Part shown: piece by piece, positions 56,827 to 64,000 of the stretch
Layout: each line of letters starts with the position of its first letter
How positions within the stretch are numbered: the first letter of the stretch is position 1
Source of the DNA: Methylobacterium sp. UNC378MF
GTDB lineage: Bacteria > Pseudomonadota > Alphaproteobacteria > Rhizobiales > Beijerinckiaceae
Direction: 5' to 3'
Length of the DNA stretch: 64,000 nucleotides
Assembly: GCF_900103195.1 (NCBI RefSeq)
Contig: NZ_FMWU01000011.1
Span: 1 to 64,000, forward strand
Translations under genes and position numbers: made by a program
Notes under the pieces: model-generated
The model's database searches: none
Told to the model about the DNA's origin: nothing
What the model saw: only the letters and a program-made list of their open reading frames with translations

Positions 56827-57669
56827 ATGGACGATCGCGCGTTAAGCTTGCGCGGCTCCGTGCGCGGGGCGGTACCTGCGGGAGATCCCTTGAACCCCTT
56901 CCTTCGCAAGTTGGCGCTGCGCGCATCCTTGGACGACGGTGATGTGGCCGCGCTGGACGCCGCGACGCGCGATGTCGCGCAGGTCGATGCCGGCCGCGAC
57001 CTGGTCTCGGAGGGCGAGCGGCCCGACGCCGCCTACGTGATCCTCGACGGGTTCGCCTGCCGCTACAAGCTCCTGCCCGACGGCGGGCGATCGATCCTCG
57101 CCTACCTCGTTCCCGGCGACGGCTGCGATCTGCACGCATCCCTGCTCGACCGGGCGATCCACTCCGTGGCGACGCTGACGCCCTGCACCGTCGCCTCCGT
57201 GCCCTACCGGACGATCAAGCAACTTGCCGCTGTCCGGCCCAACATCTACCGCGCCGTGTGGTGGTCGATTCTGGTCGACGAGGCCGTCCTGCAGGAATGG
57301 CTGGTCGGGGTGGGGCGCCGGTCCGCCGACAGACAGGTCGCCCACATCATCTGCGAACTTTTCGCCCGCCTGAATGCCGTCGGCCTCGGCCTGGAGCCCG
57401 ACTATCGCCTTCCGCTGGCGCAGTCGGAACTGGCCGACACCGCGGGACTCTCGAACGTCCATCTCTCGCGGGTCCTCTCGGATCTGCGCCGGGCCGGGCT
57501 GATCGAGAGCGGACGCAAGAGCGTGCGCGTGCCGAATCTCGAGCGTCTGCAGGAATTTGCCGGCTTCACGCTCGACTATCTGCTCCTGCCCGGCCCGAAC
57601 CGGGCCATGGAGGCGCTCGGTGCGCTGCCCCAGATGACCGGACAGGTGCGGGCGGCGTCGGCATCGTGA
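56827..57669 (+). CDS. Crp/Fnr-family transcriptional regulator
   Basis: A 280-residue regulator with a ~20-residue leader, a cNMP-binding-like beta roll (about 45-145) and a winged helix at about 190-255 (LPLAQSELADTAGLSNVHLSRVLSDLRR). No Cys cluster for an iron-sulfur centre is seen, so it is not an FNR-type oxygen sensor. It converges on the HWE kinase. It is paralogous to the regulator at 58501. Ligand and targets unknown. An alternative start is the inner ATG/TTG near 56890. Confidence 0.85.
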   Translation: MDDRALSLRGSVRGAVPAGDPLNPFLRKLALRASLDDGDVAALDAATRDVAQVDAGRDLVSEGERPDAAYVILDGFACRYKLLPDGGRSILAYLVPGDGCDLHASLLDRAIHSVATLTPCTVASVPYRTIKQLAAVRPNIYRAVWWSILVDEAVLQEWLVGVGRRSADRQVAHIICELFARLNAVGLGLEPDYRLPLAQSELADTAGLSNVHLSRVLSDLRRAGLIESGRKSVRVPNLERLQEFAGFTLDYLLLPGPNRAMEALGALPQMTGQVRAASAS

Positions 57670-57726
57670 GGGCGGCGGGCGCCGGCGGGCGCACGGGGCG
57701 CGTTTCGTGCCGGATCGCGCCGGACC

Positions 57727-58443
57727 TCACCGGATATCGCCGTCCCAGGCCGACTCCGGCTCCTCAGCCACGTGGCATCCGATCCGAGCGGTGAGCGGCA
57801 GGCGGATCGTGCAGCGCAGCCCGTCCGGCTCGTAGTGCAGGTCGACCGCCGCGCCGAGATCGTAGGCCAGCATCTCCGTCAGCACGTCCGTGCCGAAGCC
57901 GCGCCGGTCCGATGCCCGGATTCCGCTGCCGCCGGTCTCGGCCCAGTCGAGGGTGAGGACGGGCGGTTCGGCCTCCCGGCTCACCCGCCACGCGGCGCGG
58001 ATCCGGCCCTGCGGGAGCGCCAGGGATCCGTGTTCGACGGCGTTGCTGGTCAGCTCGTGCAGGGCCAGCGCGACGACCTGGGCGGCCTTGGGGCGGAGGC
58101 GCACCCGCGGGCCGGCGAGGGTGGCCTGCTCGCCCTCGCGCGCGAGGTGGAACATCAGCTCGTCCGAGATCAGCGTGTGCAGGTCGGCCTCGCCGAACGC
58201 GTCCGTGGCGGCCTGCACGCGCATCACCGCTCCGAACCGGCCGTCGAGATGCGCCACGTAGCTCTCGACATCCGCGGTGCGCTCGGCGGACCGGTGCATG
58301 ACGGTGCGCATCATCGCCATCGTGTTGCGCATCCCGTGGCGCAGGCCGTCCGGCAGACCCGCGGCGTCGAGCTGCCGGCGCAGGCGTGCATTGTCGGCCT
58401 CAAGGGCCGCGAGGCGCTCCGCCGGATCGCGAGGGTCTGTCAT
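57727..58443 (-). CDS. HWE-family histidine kinase without a sensor domain
   Basis: A 238-residue kinase core of the HWE/HisKA_2 group. A short coiled-coil-like leader precedes the H box LRHGMRNTMAMMR with phospho-acceptor H36; the N box ALHELTSNAVEHGSL follows, then the W-x-E hallmark LDWAETGGSGI and a G2-like RGFGTDVLTEML. No PAS, GAF or membrane segment is present, so its signal must come from partner proteins. HWE kinases feed PhyR/NepR/EcfG stress signalling in alphaproteobacteria, which is relevant to the sigma fusion at 6271. It follows the Crp/Fnr gene at 58501 by ~57 bases on the same strand. Confidence 0.88.
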   Translation of the reverse strand: MTDPRDPAERLAALEADNARLRRQLDAAGLPDGLRHGMRNTMAMMRTVMHRSAERTADVESYVAHLDGRFGAVMRVQAATDAFGEADLHTLISDELMFHLAREGEQATLAGPRVRLRPKAAQVVALALHELTSNAVEHGSLALPQGRIRAAWRVSREAEPPVLTLDWAETGGSGIRASDRRGFGTDVLTEMLAYDLGAAVDLHYEPDGLRCTIRLPLTARIGCHVAEEPESAWDGDIR

Positions 58444-58500
58444 GCCGGGCCACTCCGGATGTCGTTCAACCTGGCTCAATCGCCACGGGGCGGGCAGGGT

Positions 58501-59232
58501 TCAGCGCGCGGCGGCGCGCTCGGTCTCCGTGAGGTGGAGATAGGCGATGTCGAAATGCGCGAGCCGGGCGAGCGCGACCGGATCGTGGATGGTCAGGCGC
58601 CGGCTGCGCAGGGTGATCAGCCCCATGCCGCGCAGCTCCTGGAGCGTCCGGTTGATGTGCACGCTGGTCTGGCCCATTGCGTCGCCGAGATCGTTCTGCG
58701 TCATCGGCATCGCGCAGGTATTCCCGTCCGTCAGCCCGATCGCCGCCAGCCGCGCATGGAGCTCGCAGAACAAGTGGGCGAGGCGCTCGATCCCGGTGCG
58801 GCTGCCGAGGCTGACCGTCCACTCGCGCTGGATCGCCGCGGTGGCCAGGGCCTCGCGATGGAAGGCCAGATCGAGCCGCGGGTTTCGGGCGGTCAGATCC
58901 TGCATCGCCGTGCCGGAGATCTGGCCGAGGAGCACCGGCGTGATCGCGCCGATCGTGTGATCCATCGCGTCGAGGAGGAAGGCGTGCGGATCGCACGGAT
59001 CGCCCGGAAGCAGGAGCGAGACGATCTGGCGGCGCCCATTGGCGAATTGGCGGTACCGGCAGGCCCAGCCGTCCAGGATCACGTTGATGGCGCGCGGATC
59101 CTCGCCCTCGTGGATGATGTCGGTGCGCGCGGCGACCATGCGGCTCGGGCTCATGATATCGGCCAAGCACATCCGGTCGTCTTCCGAGAGCCGAACGTAG
59201 CGATTTAGCTTGTGCGCGAGCGGGTTTGGCAT
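58501..59232 (-). CDS. Crp/Fnr-family transcriptional regulator
   Basis: A 243-residue regulator: cNMP-like beta roll (about 20-125) with PRAINVILDGWACRYRQFANGRR and LLPGDPCDPHAF, and winged helix at about 170-225 (MTQNDLGDAMGQTSVHINRTLQELR). No Fe-S Cys cluster. It is a paralogue of 56827; the shared WACRY and PGD stretches are close. GGAGAAG precedes the ATG at 59232. Upstream frames are open but lack a ribosome site. It is probably cotranscribed with the HWE kinase. Confidence 0.87.
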   Translation of the reverse strand: MPNPLAHKLNRYVRLSEDDRMCLADIMSPSRMVAARTDIIHEGEDPRAINVILDGWACRYRQFANGRRQIVSLLLPGDPCDPHAFLLDAMDHTIGAITPVLLGQISGTAMQDLTARNPRLDLAFHREALATAAIQREWTVSLGSRTGIERLAHLFCELHARLAAIGLTDGNTCAMPMTQNDLGDAMGQTSVHINRTLQELRGMGLITLRSRRLTIHDPVALARLAHFDIAYLHLTETERAAAR

Positions 59233-59669
59233 GGCGGCTTCTCCACGATGGCGTGGGAGCGCGAGCCTACATTTAGTTTCGCTCCAATAATACTTATGTA
59301 GATTAGTTTGTGCTACCGCAAGGTGTCTTTCGGTCCTCATTGCCCGCCTGACGGGCCTGAATCCGGACCCGGATTCAAGCCGCGCCGCCACGCCTGACCG
59401 GCACGATCCGGCAGTGCCGAACGGCCCGTCGGCGCGGCGGTGGAAGTGATCTCGTCACCCCGCCGTGTGACGGGAGAATGTTCGCGTGTCGTCTCGAAAT
59501 TGGAAAGACTGTGCTTTTGACTTCGATGCTGCCGCACAGCAGGATTTGACGAGCGGGAGCAGCAAGATATCCGTTCAGGTCGGGTTCTCGTCCTGCGTCT
59601 CGTCTTTCCTCAACGGGGCCCGTCGGTTCGCGCCGATCCGGGCGGCCTATCCTGGACGGAGTCCGGATC
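59233..59669. promoter_or_regulatory. Divergent intergenic region, Crp/Fnr gene and branched-chain transporter
   Basis: These 437 bases contain no supported gene. A notable AT-rich island lies at 59262-59318 (repeated TA steps including AATAATACTTATG) and is the best candidate for regulatory sequence of the Crp/Fnr gene. No -24/-12 promoter like that of urtA was found for the transporter operon. Confidence 0.45.
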
Positions 59670-60578
59670 ATGCAGCCTGCGCTGCGCCCTGTTCGATCGG
59701 GTCCGGAGGGGCGACGTCCCCTTCCCCGTTCCGCCGCCCGCCCGGCCGCGCTCCCTGTCGCCGGCGGCAGCCCGCACCGCGACCGGGCGGGGCTGGTCCT
59801 GTCGATCGAGGGATTGTCCCTCGCCTTCGGCGGCACGGTGGCCTTCGCGGAGATCGATCTCGCGGTCGGCGCCGGCGAGATCCATGCGGTGATCGGGCCG
59901 AACGGCGCCGGGAAATCCTCGCTGATCAACGCGGTCACCGGCCTCTACGCGCCGCAGGCCGGGCGGGTGCGGATCGGCGCAGAGGCCTTCGCCCGGGTGC
60001 CCGCCGGGCGGCTCGCCGCGCTCGGCGTCGCCCGGACCTTCCAGAACCTGGCCCTGTTCGCGGGCCTGAGCGTCCGCGACAACGTCCTGTCGGGGCTCGC
60101 GGCGGCGCGGCGCGCCGGGCTCGGGGCTCAGATCCTGGGCCTGCCGGCGGCCCGGCGGGAGGCGCTGGCGCACCGCGACGCCGCCGAGGCGGTGATCGGG
60201 CGCCTCGGACTCGGGGCCGTGGCCGACCGTCCGGCCGGCCGCCTCCCCTACGGGCTCCAGAAGCGGGTCGAACTCGGCCGGGCGCTGGTGGCCCGGCCGC
60301 GGCTCCTGCTCCTCGACGAGCCGATGGCCGGCATGACCGCTACCGAGAAGGCCGAGATGACCGGCTTCATCCGGGCGGCGCGGGAGACGTCCGGGGCCGC
60401 GATCGTGCTGATCGAGCACGATATCGGCGTCGTCATGCGCCTGTCCGACCGGGTGACCGTGCTCGACCACGGCCGCCGCATCGCCACCGGCACGCCGGCG
60501 CAGGTGCAGGCGGACCCGGCCGTCATCGCCGCCTATCTGGGGCTCGCGGATGAAGACGCGGACGCGGAGGCCGCATGA
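59670..60578 (+). CDS. Branched-chain amino acid/amide ABC transporter ATPase (LivG-like)
   Basis: A 302-residue LivG-type ATPase. Walker A GPNGAGKSS, Q loop FQNLALFAGL, signature LPYGLQKRVELGRAL and Walker B LLLLDEP with MAGMTATEKAEM. The N-terminal ~42 residues before LSIEGLSLAFGG are Pro/Arg-rich and probably not translated; a start nearer 59790 is possible but no in-frame ATG is seen. Overlaps the next gene by 4 bases. Confidence 0.9.
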   Translation: MQPALRPVRSGPEGRRPLPRSAARPAALPVAGGSPHRDRAGLVLSIEGLSLAFGGTVAFAEIDLAVGAGEIHAVIGPNGAGKSSLINAVTGLYAPQAGRVRIGAEAFARVPAGRLAALGVARTFQNLALFAGLSVRDNVLSGLAAARRAGLGAQILGLPAARREALAHRDAAEAVIGRLGLGAVADRPAGRLPYGLQKRVELGRALVARPRLLLLDEPMAGMTATEKAEMTGFIRAARETSGAAIVLIEHDIGVVMRLSDRVTVLDHGRRIATGTPAQVQADPAVIAAYLGLADEDADAEAA

Positions 60579-61468
60579 GCCCGGATCTCGCCTTCCTGGC
60601 CGAGGTCGTGGTCGGCGGCCTGCTGTCGGGCGTCATGTACGCCCTCGTGGCGATCGGCTTCGTGCTGATCTACAAGACCTCGGGCGTGCTGAACTTCGCG
60701 CAGGGCGCGATGGTTCTGTTCGCCGCCCTCACCTTCGTGAGCCTGACCGAGCGCGGCCTGCCCTTCGCCGCCGCGCTCGCCGCGACGCTCGCCGTGATGG
60801 TGGTGGTCGGGCTCGGCGTGGAGCGCCTGGTGCTGCGGCCGCTGGTGAACCAGCCGCCGATCACCCTGTTCATGGCGACGCTGGGCGTCGCCTACGTGAT
60901 CGAGGGCGCGGCCCAGCTCGCCTGGGGCACGCAGGTCCACGGGCTCGACCTCGGCATCGACGACACGCCGATCGATCTCGGCGGCGTGCTGGTCAGCCGG
61001 TTCGACCTGTTCGCCGCCGCGGTCGCGGGCCTGATGGTGGCGCTGCTCTCCGCCTTCTTCCGCTACACCCGCACGGGCCTCGCCTTCCGGGCCGTGGCGG
61101 ACGATCCGCTGGCCGCCCTCAACACCGGCCTGCGCCTGCCCCGGATCTGGTCGGCGGTCTGGATCGCCGCCGGGATCGTCGCGCTGGTGGCGGGGCTGCT
61201 CTGGGGCGCGCGGCTCGGCGTGCAGTTCTCCCTGTCGCTGGTGGTGCTGAAGGCCCTGCCGGTGCTCGTGCTCGGCGGCTTCGATTCCATCGCCGGGGCG
61301 ATCGTGGCCGGGCTGATCGTCGGCGCGGTGGAGAAGCTGTCCGAGGTCTATCTCGGGCCGGTCATCGGCGGCGGGATCGAGGGCTGGATCGCCTACGTGG
61401 CGGCGCTCGGGTTCCTGCTGGTGCGGCCCTCGGGCCTGTTCGGCCTGCGCGCCGTCGAGCGGGTCTGA
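60575..61468 (+). CDS. Branched-chain amino acid/amide ABC transporter permease (LivH-like)
   Basis: A 297-residue permease with ~8 spans. LivH landmarks are GGLLSGVMYALVAIGFVLIYKTSG at the N-terminus, ERLVLRPLVNQPPITLFMATLG and the cytoplasmic loop AVADDPLAALNTGL. The ATG at 60575 overlaps the ATPase stop. Eight bases separate it from the second permease. Confidence 0.92.
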   Translation: MSPDLAFLAEVVVGGLLSGVMYALVAIGFVLIYKTSGVLNFAQGAMVLFAALTFVSLTERGLPFAAALAATLAVMVVVGLGVERLVLRPLVNQPPITLFMATLGVAYVIEGAAQLAWGTQVHGLDLGIDDTPIDLGGVLVSRFDLFAAAVAGLMVALLSAFFRYTRTGLAFRAVADDPLAALNTGLRLPRIWSAVWIAAGIVALVAGLLWGARLGVQFSLSLVVLKALPVLVLGGFDSIAGAIVAGLIVGAVEKLSEVYLGPVIGGGIEGWIAYVAALGFLLVRPSGLFGLRAVERV

Positions 61469-61475
61469 GGCCGCC

Positions 61476-62510
61476 ATGGATGCCCTGCCCCTCGCGGCGC
61501 CCCGCCCGCGCCCGTCCGCCGGCGTTCTCGGCCTCGCCGCCCTTCTGGTCCTGGCCTACGGGATCGTGCCGCTCACCGGCACGAGCTACCTGTTCGAGGC
61601 GCTCCTGACGCCGTTCCTGGCCCTGGCGCTGGCCGGCCTCGGGCTCAACCTGCTCACCGGCTATGCCGGTCTGCTCTCGCTGGGCTCGGCCGCCTTCATG
61701 GCAGTGGGGGCCTACGCGGCCTTCAACCTGTCGCTGCGCCTGCCATTCCTGCCCCTGCCGGCGGCGATCCTGCTCGGCGGCCTCGTGGCGGCGCTCGCCG
61801 GGCTGGTGGCGGGATTGCCGGCGTTGCGGCTGCGCGGCTTCTACCTCGCGGTCTCGACGCTCGCCGTGCAGTTCTTCGTCGCCTGGGCACTGAACCGGAT
61901 CGGCTGGATCTCCAACGACAGCCCCTCGGGCATCATCACGGCGCCCGGGCTGGTGGTGGCCGGCCTGTCCTTCGACGATCCGCGCGGGCGCTACCTGTTC
62001 TCGCTGAGCGTGGTCACGCTGCTGACCGTCCTGGCATGGCGCCTCGTGGCCTCCCCCACGGGCCGCAACCTCGTGGCGATCCGCGACAACGAGACGGCCG
62101 CCCGCCTCGTCGGCGTGAAGGTCGCCCGGACCAAGCTCCTGGCCTTCGCGGTCTCGTCCTTCGTGATCGGCATCGCCGGGGCGCTGTGGGCCTTCGCGTA
62201 TCTGCGCACCGTCGAGCCGGCGGGGTTCAACCTCGACCGCTCCTTCCAGATCCTGTTCATCGTCATCATCGGCGGCCTGGGCACCCTGCGCGGCGCCTTC
62301 CTGGGCGCGGGCTTCATCGCGGTGCTGCCCCTGCTCCTTTCCCGCCTCGGCGCGGCGGTCCTGGGCGACGGGTTCGATTCCGGCACCCTGGAGATGGTCC
62401 AACGCATGGTGCTCGGCGCCCTGATCGTCGCCGTGCTGATCCGCGAGCCCGCCGGCCTCGCCGCCCTTCTCGACCGGGCCGGCCGCCGCCTCGGCCGCCG
62501 CGCTGCCTGA
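61476..62510 (+). CDS. Branched-chain amino acid/amide ABC transporter permease (LivM-like)
   Basis: A 344-residue permease with ~9-10 spans. LivM landmarks are LNLLTGYAGLLSLGSAAFMAVGAY and the ATPase-docking loop AIRDNETAARLVGVKVARTK, with SNDSPSGIITAPGLV in the periplasmic part. The genes for the binding protein and second ATPase follow within 35 bases, giving a complete five-gene operon. Confidence 0.92.
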   Translation: MDALPLAAPRPRPSAGVLGLAALLVLAYGIVPLTGTSYLFEALLTPFLALALAGLGLNLLTGYAGLLSLGSAAFMAVGAYAAFNLSLRLPFLPLPAAILLGGLVAALAGLVAGLPALRLRGFYLAVSTLAVQFFVAWALNRIGWISNDSPSGIITAPGLVVAGLSFDDPRGRYLFSLSVVTLLTVLAWRLVASPTGRNLVAIRDNETAARLVGVKVARTKLLAFAVSSFVIGIAGALWAFAYLRTVEPAGFNLDRSFQILFIVIIGGLGTLRGAFLGAGFIAVLPLLLSRLGAAVLGDGFDSGTLEMVQRMVLGALIVAVLIREPAGLAALLDRAGRRLGRRAA

Positions 62511-62543
62511 TCCTCTCCCCGTCTGACCAACCCCAGGACGACC

Positions 62544-63914
62544 ATGCCCCTGAAGACCCGTCTCCGCGCCGCGCTCCTCGCCGGCACCGTCGTGCTCGCC
62601 GGCGCGGCCCCCCGGGCCGGGTGGGCCGACGAGCAGTATTTCCCGCTCCAGAGCTACCGGGTCGGCCCCTATGCGGCCGGCGGGACCGGCTTCTTCGGCG
62701 GCTTCATCGACTATCTCAACCTGATCAACGCCCGGGACGGAGGCGTGAACGGCGTCAAGCTCACTTGGAGCGAGGGTGAGACCCAGTACGAGGTCGAGCG
62801 CGGCGTCGAGGTCTACGAGCGGCTCAAATCCCGGCCCGGCATCGCCGCCTGGAACCCGCTCTCCGTGGGCATCGCCTACGCGATGATCGACCGCATCAGC
62901 GCCGACAAGGTGCCGCTGATCACGATCAATCACGGCCGCACCGATTCCACCGACGGGCGCGTCTTCCCCTACGTGTTCCCGCTGCTGCTCAATCCCTACA
63001 GCGAGACGAGCGGCATCATCCAGTATCTCGGCACCCGCGCGGGCGGCCTCGACAAGCTCAAGGGCAAGACCGTCGCGGTGCTCTACCACGGCTCGCCCTA
63101 CGGCAAGGAGACGATCCCGATCTACGCGCAGCTCGCCAGGCAGTACGGCTTCACCGTCGAGCAGATCGAGGTCCCCCATCCCGGGAACGAGCAGCAATCG
63201 CAATGGCTGACGATCCGGCGGCTGCGGCCCGATTTCGTGGTGCTGCGCGGCTGGGGCGTGATGAACCCGGTGGCCCTCAAGACCGCCCAGAAGACCGGCT
63301 TCCCGGCCGACCGGATCGTCGGCAATGTCTGGTCGAACTCGGAGGAGGACGTCGTCCCGGCGGGCGACGCCGCCAAGGGCTACGTCGCCATCACCACCCA
63401 GGCGTCGGGCACCGCCTACCCGGTGATCCAGGAGGTCGTCGGCAAGGTCTACGGGGCCGGCAACGGCAACCTCGCCGACCGGAAACGGATCGGCAGCGTC
63501 TACCACAATCTCGGGGTGCTGAACGGCATCCTCAACGTCGAGGCGGTGCGGATCGCGCAAGGCAAGTTCGGCCAGCGCACGCTGACCGGCGACGAGGTGC
63601 GCTGGGGCTTCGAGCACCTGCGCCTCGACGAGGCCCGGGTGGCGGCGCTCGGCGCCAAGGGACTGTTCCACTCGATCACCGTCACCTGCGCCAACCACGA
63701 GGGCGAGGGCCGCGTCACCTTCCAGCAATGGGACGGGGCGCGGTGGAACGTGGTGTCCGACTGGATCGCCCCCGACTGGGCGAGCCTGCGCCCGATCATC
63801 GAGGCGTCCTCGACCGCCTACGCCAAGGAGCACGGCATCACCCCGCGTGACTGCGCGGCCGAGGAAGCCGCCGACAGCCAGGGCGGCCAGCAGGCCGCCG
63901 CGGCGGGCCGATGA
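62544..63914 (+). CDS. Branched-chain-type ABC transporter substrate-binding protein (LivK-like)
   Basis: A 456-residue periplasmic binding protein with a Sec signal (about 1-28, cleavage near GWADEQ). It is a longer member of the peripla_BP_6 group, with an opening YAAGGTGFFGGFIDYLNLINA, KTVAVLYHGSPYGKETIP in the middle and a C-terminal Ala/Gln-rich tail. It is not close to UrtA in motif, so the ligand is probably different from urea. The stop overlaps the second ATPase start by 4 bases. Confidence 0.9.
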   Translation: MPLKTRLRAALLAGTVVLAGAAPRAGWADEQYFPLQSYRVGPYAAGGTGFFGGFIDYLNLINARDGGVNGVKLTWSEGETQYEVERGVEVYERLKSRPGIAAWNPLSVGIAYAMIDRISADKVPLITINHGRTDSTDGRVFPYVFPLLLNPYSETSGIIQYLGTRAGGLDKLKGKTVAVLYHGSPYGKETIPIYAQLARQYGFTVEQIEVPHPGNEQQSQWLTIRRLRPDFVVLRGWGVMNPVALKTAQKTGFPADRIVGNVWSNSEEDVVPAGDAAKGYVAITTQASGTAYPVIQEVVGKVYGAGNGNLADRKRIGSVYHNLGVLNGILNVEAVRIAQGKFGQRTLTGDEVRWGFEHLRLDEARVAALGAKGLFHSITVTCANHEGEGRVTFQQWDGARWNVVSDWIAPDWASLRPIIEASSTAYAKEHGITPRDCAAEEAADSQGGQQAAAAGR

Positions 63915-64000
63915 GCGACGGCGCCGGTCCGCCGCTCCTGCAGGTCGAGGCGCTGGAGGTCGTCTATGGCGGCGCCGTGCACGCTCTGCACGGTGTCGAT
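63911..64000 (+). CDS. Branched-chain-type ABC transporter ATPase (LivF-like), 5' end only
   Basis: Thirty codons are visible from an ATG at 63911 that overlaps the binding protein stop (ATGA). The reading PLLQVEALEVVYGGAVHALH matches the N-terminal strand of LivF-type ATPases. The Walker motifs lie beyond the right edge. Confidence 0.85.
   Translation, partial: MSDGAGPPLLQVEALEVVYGGAVHALHGVD

Overview
The window is a compact, very GC-rich chromosome segment from a Gram-negative bacterium. Coding regions strongly prefer G or C at third codon positions. The gene content (EcfG-type stress sigma factor, HWE kinase, Crp/Fnr pairs, urease with a urea ABC transporter, formate dehydrogenase, cytochrome bd) fits an alphaproteobacterium of the Rhizobiales, most like Methylobacterium. 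That placement is inferred from gene families and style, not from a marker gene. No rRNA, tRNA, CRISPR array, insertion sequence or prophage was seen.

Layout. 1-4.9 kb: a minus-strand type I secretion operon (ABC exporter, membrane fusion protein) followed by a large repeat-bearing protein that runs off the left edge. 5.2-13 kb: mostly regulators, including a small HTH protein, an unusual sigma factor with a NepR-like anti-sigma segment fused to its N-terminus, a hybridless histidine kinase with a receiver-only partner, two AraC-type regulators and a TetR repressor. 13.5-18.1 kb: an operon for an FAD monooxygenase, a DUF485/ActP-like symporter pair and a cupin, preceded by three copies of a likely TetR operator and followed by a FixJ-like regulator. 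18.2-24.5 kb: a six-gene minus-strand run of oxalate decarboxylase-like bicupin, AaeB/AaeX/AaeA-like efflux, a cNMP-binding/thioredoxin-reductase-like flavoprotein and an MFS exporter.

25.4-42.5 kb: respiration and central metabolism. A YdeP-type formate dehydrogenase-like molybdoenzyme sits directly before cydAB, then an RND efflux pair, a phospholipase D-like protein and a two-gene chromate transporter. A tight fumC-poxB-cupin-mqo series follows. PoxB and Mqo reduce quinone and CydAB oxidises quinol, so the region can be read as a quinone-linked respiratory module, with formate possibly supplied by the nearby oxalate decarboxylase.

43-56 kb: urea nitrogen. ureE-F-AB-C-G-D and a urtA-like binding protein lie on the plus strand and converge on urtABCDE on the minus strand. 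The urtABCDE operon starts at a near-perfect sigma-54 promoter, pointing to nitrogen control, and its intergenic gaps contain two copies of a palindromic repeat.

56-64 kb: a DUF6894 protein, two Crp/Fnr paralogues around an HWE kinase, and another branched-chain amino-acid/amide type ABC transporter whose last gene is cut by the right edge. The most unusual item is the NepR-EcfG sigma fusion at about 6.3-7.1 kb.
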